A DNA stretch of 64,000 bases, taken from positions 4,278,001 through 4,342,000 of the forward strand of contig NZ_CP053381.1 of the NCBI RefSeq assembly GCF_017868775.1, written 5' to 3'. This stretch comes from Billgrantia sulfidoxydans (GTDB lineage: Bacteria > Pseudomonadota > Gammaproteobacteria > Pseudomonadales > Halomonadaceae). The position numbers were made by a program, and so were the translations under genes. Under the pieces are notes generated by a model. That model was not told the DNA's origin. It saw nothing but the letters and a program-made list of their open reading frames with translations, and did not search any database. Positions 57,457-64,000 of the stretch are shown here, piece by piece. Every line of letters begins with the position of its first letter. Position 1 is the stretch's first letter.

Positions 57457-59520
57457 TCAGCGTTCGCGCAGGCGGAAGCCGCCGACGACCTGCGCCAGGC
57501 GGTCGGCCTGCTCGCTGAGACGCTCGGCGGCGGTGGTCGACTCTTCCACCAGCGCCGCGTTCTGCTGGATCGTGCGGTCGAGATCGGCCACCGCCACGCT
57601 GACCTGGCCGATGCCGTCACTCTGCTCGCCGGCGGCCATGCTGATCTCGCCGAGCATGTTGGCCACCCGGTTCACGCTGGCTACCAGCTCGCTCATACGC
57701 TCCCCGGCGCGGCTCACCAGCTCGGTGCCGTTGGCGACCCGCTGGGTCGAGGCGTCGATCAGCGCGCGAATGTCGCGCGAGGCCTCGGCGCTGCGGGTGG
57801 CGAGCTGGCGCACCTCGCCGGCGACCACGGCGAAGCCGCGACCGTGCTCGCCGGCCCGCGCCGCCTCGACCGAGGCGTTGAGCGCCAGCAGGTTGGTCTG
57901 GAAGGCGATGCCGTCGATGACCTTGACGATCTCGCCGATCTGCTCCGACGAGCGGCTGATCTCGTCCATGGTATCCACCACCTGGCCGACCGTTTCGCCC
58001 GAGCGCTGGGCCACCTCGGCGGCTGTTTTCGACAGGCCGTTGGCCTCCCGCGAGGAGGCCGAGGTGTGCTCGACGGTGGCCGAGATCTGCTCCATCGAGG
58101 CGGAGGTCTGCTGCAGGCTGGCGGCGGCCCGCTCGGTGCGCCGCGACAGGTCCTCGCCGCCGCTGGCGATCTCGCTGGCCGCCACGCGCACCGATTCGCT
58201 GCTGTCGCGCACGTCGAGCAGCACGTCGTGGATCTTGTCGACGAAGGCGTTGAACTGGGTGGCGAGCCTGGCGCTCTCGTCGCGCCCGCGCACCGGCAGC
58301 CGCTGGGTCAGGTCGCCGTTGCCGCTGGCGATCTCGCGCATGCGCTCGGCCAGCAGGCGCAGCGGCCGCGAGACCCGGGTGCCGACCCACCACAGCGCGG
58401 CAAGGCCCAGCGCCGCCAGCAGCAGGCCGACCAGCGCCATGCCCAGGGTGTCGGCACGGCGCTGCTCGCCCATGACCTCTTGCAGCGCGACCAGTTCGGC
58501 CATCACGGCTTCTTCGGGCAGGCGGATCAGCAGCGTCCAGGGCGCGTCGCTGGCGCCAATGGTGAACGGCTGGTAGCGCTCCAGCATGCCGTCCCGCGCC
58601 AGGCTGACACTGATGCCCTCCTCTCGCGCCCGGTCGATGGCGCCGAGCACCTCGGCGTCGAAGGTCTCGCTCGCCGCCGCGCCGAGCCGCCCGGCATCGC
58701 CGGTATGGGCCACCAGGCCGCCGCGCCCGGCGATCAGCGCCATCTCGCCGGCGCCGCCATAGAGCGTCTGGTTGGCCTCGAGCAGCAGTGCCTGGATGAA
58801 GTCGAGTGCCAGGTCGACCCCCGCCACGCCGCGGAATTCGCCGTCGACGAGGACCGGCACGTTGAACGAGGTGACCAGCAGCGTCTCATCGCCGTACTCG
58901 TAGGGTGCCGGATCGATGATGCAGGGCGCCAGGGTCTCGCGCGGGCAGAGATAGTATTCGCCTTCGCGTACACCGCTGGCGAGCAAGGTCGTGCTCTCCA
59001 TGGTCTCGCCCAGCGGCAGCACCTCGACCGCTCCTTCGCCGCTGCGATACCACCAGGGCATGAAGCGCCCGCTGCCGTCGTAGCCGTCGCTCTCGCCGAG
59101 GTCGGCATGCAGCGCATCGCGGCCGAAGGCGTCGGGCTCCCAGCCGATGAAGGCATCGAGCAGCGAGGGGTTCTCGACCACGGTCTGGCGCACCAGGTTG
59201 GAGAGTTCGCGCCGGCTAAGCGAGAGGGCGCGCCGCCCGCTGGCGTCCTGCTGACCCATCAGGGCGTTGGTGTCGGCCAGTTGGGTGGCCAGCGTCAGGG
59301 CATGCTCGAGTTCGCGCTGGATGCGGCCGGCCTCGGCGTCGGCCAGCACCGCCAGGCGCTCGTCGATGGCGCCCTCGAGCAGCTCGCGGGTATGGGTCTC
59401 GGCGGTCTGCTGGGTGCGCGCCGAGGAGAACAGGCCATAGAGAACCAGGGCCACGACCACGGCCAGCAGGCAGGGGCCGGCCAGCAGGATCACGAACTGG
59501 CGGATCGATCTGAGATGCAT
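57457..59520 (-). CDS. Methyl-accepting chemotaxis protein with dCache-type sensor
   Basis: 687-residue chemoreceptor. N-terminal helix at about 8-30, a long periplasmic sensor (about 31-360) with the Cache pattern [15 protein letters not shown], a second helix near 365-390, a HAMP domain with [22 protein letters not shown] near 400, and the signalling domain with the hairpin [42 protein letters not shown] near 530. ATG at 59520 preferred over a GTG 24 bp upstream. The ligand is unknown; no CheR/CheB site was checked residue by residue. Confidence 0.93.
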   Translation of the reverse strand: MHLRSIRQFVILLAGPCLLAVVVALVLYGLFSSARTQQTAETHTRELLEGAIDERLAVLADAEAGRIQRELEHALTLATQLADTNALMGQQDASGRRALSLSRRELSNLVRQTVVENPSLLDAFIGWEPDAFGRDALHADLGESDGYDGSGRFMPWWYRSGEGAVEVLPLGETMESTTLLASGVREGEYYLCPRETLAPCIIDPAPYEYGDETLLVTSFNVPVLVDGEFRGVAGVDLALDFIQALLLEANQTLYGGAGEMALIAGRGGLVAHTGDAGRLGAAASETFDAEVLGAIDRAREEGISVSLARDGMLERYQPFTIGASDAPWTLLIRLPEEAVMAELVALQEVMGEQRRADTLGMALVGLLLAALGLAALWWVGTRVSRPLRLLAERMREIASGNGDLTQRLPVRGRDESARLATQFNAFVDKIHDVLLDVRDSSESVRVAASEIASGGEDLSRRTERAAASLQQTSASMEQISATVEHTSASSREANGLSKTAAEVAQRSGETVGQVVDTMDEISRSSEQIGEIVKVIDGIAFQTNLLALNASVEAARAGEHGRGFAVVAGEVRQLATRSAEASRDIRALIDASTQRVANGTELVSRAGERMSELVASVNRVANMLGEISMAAGEQSDGIGQVSVAVADLDRTIQQNAALVEESTTAAERLSEQADRLAQVVGGFRLRER

Positions 59521-59621
59521 GGGCGCTCTCGCTGAGGTGGACACGGTGGCAGCGAAGACAACTTCGCACCGGTGTCCGCTTTATCGGCAAGAGCGGCCCT
59601 AGCTTGAGACGAAAGTCGCGA

Positions 59622-60050
59622 TCAACGCATATCGCTGACGGCCTCCTGGATGTCACCCAGCGGCGCCTTGGACAGGTCCTTGTCCAGGGTGTGGATGACC
59701 AGCTTGCTGGTCGGCCCGTCGAGCTTGTCGCGCAGCACGCCGAGAAAACGCGGCGGGGCGACCAGGATCAGCTTGTCCATGCTGTTGTCGACCCGGGCCT
59801 TGTAGATGCGCTCGGCGATCTGCTTGGCGAAGATCTCCGCCTCGTGGTCCAGGGCGACGCTGTCGCCGCGGCTGGCACGCCGCGTATGGGACGTCGACTC
59901 ATCGACGCTACCGGTGGTGCCGGTGACCAGATCACCCTCATGCAGGCGACCCTCGGCGTGCACCAGGCTCTCCCTCTCCTCCAGCTTGAGCGCATCGCGG
60001 GTGAACAGGCGTGCCCGCGCCGCATCGGCCACCACGATATACGTTGTCAT
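59622..60050 (-). CDS. Host-attachment protein family (baeRF-type) protein
   Basis: 142-residue cytosolic protein with MTTYIVVADAARARLFT at the start and LILVAPPRFLGVLRDKL near residue 100, the two landmarks of the family annotated as required for attachment to host cells, which is related to the archaeal-eukaryotic release-factor (baeRF) fold. Actual function is unknown; a translation or stress role is as likely as attachment. AGGAGA precedes the ATG. Confidence 0.85.
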   Translation of the reverse strand: MTTYIVVADAARARLFTRDALKLEERESLVHAEGRLHEGDLVTGTTGSVDESTSHTRRASRGDSVALDHEAEIFAKQIAERIYKARVDNSMDKLILVAPPRFLGVLRDKLDGPTSKLVIHTLDKDLSKAPLGDIQEAVSDMR

Positions 60051-60146
60051 AGCCTCTCCTTGAGTCGGGTTGAAGGAAAAAGTCCGCCATCCGGTTGCGG
60101 ACGTCCTTGCTTCAACATGGCAATCAGACTCTCCAGGGTCAACCGG

Positions 60147-60956
60147 CTAGAGCACCTTGCCGCGCAGCAGGCTGGTGATTGCCTCGCCGATCAGCACCAG
60201 CACGACGATGGCGATCAGGATGGTAGCCACGGTGGGCCAGGCGAAGGTATCGATGGCGCCCTGCAGGATCACCCCGATGCCCCCGGCGCCGACCAGGCCC
60301 AGCACCGTCGACTCGCGGATGTTGATGTCCCAGCGCAGGATGACGATGGCGAAGAAGGCCGGCATCACCTGCGGCACGATGGCGTAGGCGATCACCTTGG
60401 CCTTGGAGGCGCCGGTGGCCTCCATCGCCTCGACCGGCCGTCGATCGATCTCCTCGATCGCCTCGCCCATCAGCTTGCCGATGAAGCCCACCGAGCGGAA
60501 CATGATGGCAAGTATCCCTGCCAGCACGCCCGGGCCGAAGATCGCCACGAACAGCAGCGCCCAGATGATGGTGTTCACCGAGCGACTGGCGACCAGGATG
60601 AAGCGGCCCAGCCACAGGCAGGCGCGGTTGGGCGTGGTGTTCTGCGCGGCGATGTAGGAGACCGGCAGCGCGATGAAGATGGTCAGGGCGGTGGCCAGCG
60701 TGGCGATATGCACCGTCTCGAGCAGCGCATTGACGATCGCGGCGAGCCGCGAGGGGTCGGGCGGCCACATGCGCGCGCCGAGCCGGGAGATCTGGTTCGG
60801 GGCGTCCCACACCCAGGGCCAGAAGATGTCGATGTCGCGCACCGCCCAGTAGATCACCAGCACGGTGGCCAACAGCACGGCGTAGCGAATCAGACGCTGC
60901 TTGCGGTCGTAGCGTCGCCACACGCGGTCGGCGAGGGCATCGGCATGGTCTACCAT
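60147..60956 (-). CDS. phnE: Phosphonate/phosphite ABC transporter permease PhnE (second)
   Basis: 269-residue inner-membrane permease with about six helices. It carries the PhnE motif IEEIDRRPVEAMEATGASKAKVIAYAIVPQVMP near residue 162, the EAA-loop contact for PhnC, and IRESTVLGLVGAGGIG near 210. Its start overlaps the first phnE by 7 bp; two permeases probably form a heterodimer. The gene ends the phnD-phnC-phnE-phnE operon. Confidence 0.93.
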   Translation of the reverse strand: MVDHADALADRVWRRYDRKQRLIRYAVLLATVLVIYWAVRDIDIFWPWVWDAPNQISRLGARMWPPDPSRLAAIVNALLETVHIATLATALTIFIALPVSYIAAQNTTPNRACLWLGRFILVASRSVNTIIWALLFVAIFGPGVLAGILAIMFRSVGFIGKLMGEAIEEIDRRPVEAMEATGASKAKVIAYAIVPQVMPAFFAIVILRWDINIRESTVLGLVGAGGIGVILQGAIDTFAWPTVATILIAIVVLVLIGEAITSLLRGKVL

Positions 60957-61759
60957 ATCTGCTTCCTCACCCAGCCGCTGATGCCCTCGCTGACCAGGAT
61001 CACGGCGATGATCGTGAGCAGGATGGCGAAAGCGAAGTCATAGTCGTAGCGGCCGAAGGCGTTCATCAGGGTCCCCCCGATGCCCCCGGCACCGACGATG
61101 CCGACCACCGCCGAGGCGCGCAGATTGCTGTCGAGCTGGTACATCGAGAGTCCCACCTGGCGCGGCAGGATCTGCGGGAAGACGGCATAGACCAGGGTCG
61201 CGAGGTAGCCCGCCCCGGCGGCCTTCATCGCCTCGACCTGGCCCCAGTCGATCTCCTCGATCTCCTCGGCCAGCAGCTTGCCGACGAAGCCGATCGAATA
61301 GATCGTCAGGGTGAGGATGCCGGCCAGCGGACCGAAGCCCACCGCGGCGACGAACAGGATGGCGACGATCACCGGATGGAAGCTGCGCGACACGATGATC
61401 ACCGCACGGCCGAACAGGTAGATCGGCCTGGGCGCGACGTTCTTCGCCGCCATCACGGCGAACGGGATCGACAGCGCCACGCCGAGCAGGGTGGCCAGAA
61501 TGGCGATCTGGAAGCTCTCCTTGAAGCCGCTGATCAGCAGGCCGCTGCGCTCGAAGCTGGGCGGAAAGCCACCGCCGAAGATACGTGCCGCCCGCGGCAG
61601 CCCCTCGCCGATGCGCTCCCAGTTGAACGGCAGCGACCCCAGGGCCCACACCAGGTAGACGGTCGCCGCCAGCCACAGCCCGTAGCGCAGAGCGGGATTG
61701 GCGATGAAGGGCGGCTTGCGCCAGGTGCGCGGCAGGCCTGTGCCGTCAGGTCGAGTCAT
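60950..61759 (-). CDS. phnE: Phosphonate/phosphite ABC transporter permease PhnE (first)
   Basis: 269-residue permease with about six helices. EAA-type loop EIEEIDWGQVEAMKAAGAGYLATLVYAVFPQILP near 165 and LRASAVVGIVGAGGIGGTL near 215 parallel the second phnE. Start set to MTRPDGTG, giving a 14-bp overlap with the phnC end. Works with PhnC and PhnD. Confidence 0.93.
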   Translation of the reverse strand: MTRPDGTGLPRTWRKPPFIANPALRYGLWLAATVYLVWALGSLPFNWERIGEGLPRAARIFGGGFPPSFERSGLLISGFKESFQIAILATLLGVALSIPFAVMAAKNVAPRPIYLFGRAVIIVSRSFHPVIVAILFVAAVGFGPLAGILTLTIYSIGFVGKLLAEEIEEIDWGQVEAMKAAGAGYLATLVYAVFPQILPRQVGLSMYQLDSNLRASAVVGIVGAGGIGGTLMNAFGRYDYDFAFAILLTIIAVILVSEGISGWVRKQIW

Positions 61760-62552
61760 GCGCCACCCCCTGGGTCGAGCGGCCGGGTTCCGCAGTGAGT
61801 TCGTCACCGGCCGCCTCGATGCCGCCATAGATGGCGTCCAGCGCCGCCTTGTCGAAATCGGTCGGCACGCCGTCGAAGATCATGCGCCCATGGCGCAGGC
61901 CGACGATGCGCTCGGTGTAGGCCTTGGCCTGGGCGACGTTGTGGATGTTGATCAGTACCGGCAGCGAGAGCTCACTGGCCAGGCTCTGCAGCAGTTTCAT
62001 GATCTGCTCGGAAGTGCGCGGATCGAGCGAGGCCGTCGGCTCGTCGGCGAGCAGGATCTCCGGCTCCTGCATCAGCGCCCGCACCACGCCGACCCGCTGG
62101 CGTTCACCGCCGGAGAGCTCGTCGGCACGCTTGTTGGCGTAGTGGGCGATGCCCACCCGCTCCATCAGCTGGAAGGCGCGCTCGATGTCGCTCTGCGGAT
62201 AGCGCCGGGTGATCGCCTGGAACAGATTGACGTAGCCGAGCCGGCCGGCCAGCACGTTCTCCATCACCGTCAGCCGGTCGATCAGGTTGAAGCCCTGGAA
62301 GACCATGCCGATCTTGCGCCGGGCCCGGCGCAGTTCGCGCCCCTTGAGCGTCACCAGCTCGGTGCCGTTGAGCCTGATCGAGCCCGAGCTGGGTTCCACC
62401 AGGCGATTGATGCAGCGCAGCAGAGTACTCTTGCCGGCCCCGGAGGCACCGACGATGGAGACCACGCTGCTGCCCTCCACCGTCAGGTCGAGCCCCTCCA
62501 GCACCGGCTTGTCACGGCCGTAGCGCTTGACCAGTTGCGAAATCTCCAGCAT
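61746..62552 (-). CDS. phnC: Phosphonate/phosphite ABC transporter ATPase PhnC
   Basis: 268-residue ATPase with Walker A GASGAGKSTLLRCIN near residue 34, Q-loop IGMVFQGFNLIDRL near 82, signature LSGGERQRVGVVRAL near 145 and Walker B ILLADEPTASLD near 165. Powers uptake of phosphonate, phosphite or a phosphate ester with the adjacent PhnE pair. It lies between phnD (80 bp upstream) and phnE. Confidence 0.94.
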   Translation of the reverse strand: MLEISQLVKRYGRDKPVLEGLDLTVEGSSVVSIVGASGAGKSTLLRCINRLVEPSSGSIRLNGTELVTLKGRELRRARRKIGMVFQGFNLIDRLTVMENVLAGRLGYVNLFQAITRRYPQSDIERAFQLMERVGIAHYANKRADELSGGERQRVGVVRALMQEPEILLADEPTASLDPRTSEQIMKLLQSLASELSLPVLINIHNVAQAKAYTERIVGLRHGRMIFDGVPTDFDKAALDAIYGGIEAAGDELTAEPGRSTQGVAHDST

Positions 62553-62632
62553 TCATCGACCTCACTCACAGGGAAAGGAGCGCCCCCGACCGTGCCGGGG
62601 GCGCCGGGCGCTGCTGGCGTGGCGCGCCGGAC

Positions 62633-63640
62633 TCACTCCTGTTCCAGGTCCTCGCGGGTGTAGCGCACGCCGTTGGCTTCCTGGATGGTGCGGATGACCT
62701 TCCAGTGCTCCTGGTAGTTGATGGGGATGAACTTCTCGACGCCCTCGAATTCATCGCCCAGCGCCGTGCCGGCGAAATCGAAGGAGAAGAAGGCCTCCTC
62801 GATCTTGTCGACCAGATCGGGATGCAGGTTGTGGGCATAGGTGTAGGAGGTGGTCGGGAAGCGGTCCGACTCGAAGATCATGCGCACCTCGTCCTCGTCG
62901 TAGAGGCCGCGCGCTGCCATGCGCTCGACCACTTCGGAGGCCACCGGGGCGGCGTCGTAGTCGCGGGCGACCACGCCCAGCATCGACTGGTCATGGCTGC
63001 CCGAGTAGACCACCTCGTAGTCCTCGTCGGGCACCACGCCGAGCTCGGGGAACAGCGCTCGCGGCGCCTGGTTGCCGGAGTTGGAGGTCGGCGAGGTATG
63101 CGCCACGCGCTTGCCCTTGAGATCCGCCATCTCCTCGATGTCCGAGTCGACATGGGTGTAGACCTGCAGGGTGTAGCCGAACTGGCCGTCGTCGGAGCCC
63201 ATCAGGGCGAAGGGCACCGCCCCCGCCAGGTTGACGGCAAACGGCGTCGGCCCGGTGGAGAAGCCGGCGATGTGCAGCCGCCCGCTGCGCATCGCCTCGA
63301 CCTGGGCCGAGTTGGATTGCACGGCGAAGAAGCGCACGTCGCGCCCGGTGACTTCCTGCAAGTGGTCGATGAAGGGCTGCCAGATGTCGGCGTAGATCGC
63401 CGGATCCTCCACCGGGGTGTAGGCAAATATCAGCGTATCGGGATCGACCCACTCGGATTCGTCGGCGGGTCGGTCGGCGACCAGGTCACCGTCCTCGTCG
63501 CAGTAGAGCGCATCCAGGGCGCCGCGCTGGCAATCGGACTGAGCCTGGGCCTGGGCGGACACCAGCAGGGCCAGCGGCAGCAGCGAGGAGAGGACCAGCA
63601 TGGCGAAGGGGGAACGACCGAGCTTGTGGGAAGTTGTCAT
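62633..63640 (-). CDS. phnD: Phosphonate/phosphite-binding protein PhnD
   Basis: 335-residue periplasmic receptor. Signal peptide ends near residue 34 (AQAQA). The PhnD fold is marked by FAYTPVEDPAIYADIWQPFIDHL near 70, RVAHTSPTSNSGNQAPRALFPEL near 175 (anion site) and the closing VEKFIPINYQEHWKVI. Oddly, the mature N-terminus starts with an acidic cysteine-bearing segment, CDEDGDLVADRP, resembling a calcium-binding loop. Start set at MTTSHKLG. Ligand (phosphonate, phosphite or another) is not decidable; no C-P lyase or ptxD gene is in view. Confidence 0.92.
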   Translation of the reverse strand: MTTSHKLGRSPFAMLVLSSLLPLALLVSAQAQAQSDCQRGALDALYCDEDGDLVADRPADESEWVDPDTLIFAYTPVEDPAIYADIWQPFIDHLQEVTGRDVRFFAVQSNSAQVEAMRSGRLHIAGFSTGPTPFAVNLAGAVPFALMGSDDGQFGYTLQVYTHVDSDIEEMADLKGKRVAHTSPTSNSGNQAPRALFPELGVVPDEDYEVVYSGSHDQSMLGVVARDYDAAPVASEVVERMAARGLYDEDEVRMIFESDRFPTTSYTYAHNLHPDLVDKIEEAFFSFDFAGTALGDEFEGVEKFIPINYQEHWKVIRTIQEANGVRYTREDLEQE

Positions 63641-63797
63641 TGGCGTGTCTCTCTGTATCACTGTCATTATGTTGTTTTCAGCGACGGCGGGGGCGAGGAC
63701 GCCCAGAGGATCCGCTCATCTGCTCGAAAGCGAACACGAAACCATCCGAATGATCGCAAACGAAACTAACCACCAATCTAGGTAGTATGACAAGACG

Positions 63798-64000
63798 ATG
63801 TCAATTCGATTTCACTCGGCGCCGGGCCGGCGCCACAACCGCTACCTGCTGATGCGTCACGGCCACAGCCAGGCCAATGCCCGGCGCCTGATCATCAGCA
63901 CCCCGGCCCGCGGCCTGGCGGATTATGGCCTTTCCGAGCAGGGCGAGGCACAGCTGGAAGCGCTGCTCGCCGACTGGCACTGGCCGGCACCCACCCGCAT
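63798..64000 (+). CDS. Histidine phosphatase superfamily protein (runs off right edge)
   Basis: 67 visible residues of a phosphoglycerate-mutase-like phosphatase: the catalytic motif LLMRHGHSQAN is at about 18-28 (RHG at 20-22), followed by DYGLSEQGEAQLEALL. The C-terminal half is outside the window. It diverges from phnD across 157 bp, so it may process the phosphorylated compound imported by PhnCDE; this is inference. Confidence 0.85.
   Translation, partial: MSIRFHSAPGRRHNRYLLMRHGHSQANARRLIISTPARGLADYGLSEQGEAQLEALLADWHWPAPTR

Noticed and set aside
63641..63797. Pho box upstream of phnD
   Set aside because: One CTGTCAT half-site at 63660-63666 is on the wrong strand for phnD, and the second half matches poorly.

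Overview
The window is a GC-rich, densely coded stretch of chromosome from a halophilic gammaproteobacterium, almost certainly a member of the Halomonadaceae. The best markers are a complete teaABCD ectoine-uptake operon that matches what I remember of Halomonas elongata TeaA, acid-rich secreted proteins, and gene orders shared with Pseudomonas and Halomonas (hemCDXY against argH-lptM-lysA-dapF-DUF484-xerC; engB against cytochrome c4-dsbA; fpr against a LysR regulator). I see no rRNA, tRNA, insertion sequence, prophage or CRISPR array. Annotated genes cover almost all of the DNA.

Layout: 1-4837 carries central carbon genes (gap, pykA, mgsA, pgi) with HexR-like operators between gap and pykA. 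4884-5837 holds a two-gene fluoride channel and a candidate small RNA. 5949-11014 holds a large MscS-type channel and a PQQ dehydrogenase whose membrane domain is a separate gene. 11078-22073 holds the heme operon hemCDXY and the lysine/arginine/XerC cluster. 22070-25233 holds engB, cytochrome c4, dsbA and an endonuclease/exonuclease/phosphatase protein. 25319-32632 holds a TRAP membrane pair without its binding protein, yqaA, thiD, a universal stress protein, dtd and yheS. 32734-36325 is teaABCD. 36429-40327 holds an FKBP isomerase, a depolymerase-like esterase, a Sco pair and an AEC transporter. 40328-40718 is a non-coding region with a Fur-box promoter and a tandem array of small-RNA modules. 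40719-46866 holds LysR/EamA, trmB, thiSG, small genes, a broken response regulator and a sugar-binding protein. 46957-52836 holds glcB, a lipase-like hydrolase, a lipoprotein, comM and ubiK. 53124-55310 is glnK-amtB-glnB behind NtrC/sigma-54 signals. 55586-63640 holds fpr and its regulator, a chemoreceptor, a host-attachment-family protein and phnCDE1E2, and a histidine phosphatase gene runs off the right edge.

The most exciting element is at 40336-40711. A sigma-70 promoter overlapped by a Fur-like box points at a transcript that begins with a hairpin, continues into a second hairpin, exposes a pyrimidine-rich single-stranded stretch containing CUCAUUGCU (sharing CAUUGCU with the RyhB core) and ends in a perfect intrinsic terminator with eight T residues. 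The seed-plus-terminator module is then repeated three more times at a 76-bp period, the last copies degenerating. This looks like an iron-stress small RNA locus analogous to RyhB/PrrF and, to my knowledge, undescribed. A second, independent small-RNA candidate at 5718-5802 (minus) has C-rich loops suited to pairing with Shine-Dalgarno sequences.

Functionally the window links osmolyte recovery (tea), nitrogen sensing (two PII proteins and AmtB), iron and redox control (Fur small RNA, fpr, heme, cytochrome c4) and carbon flow through the lower glycolytic and glyoxylate routes.
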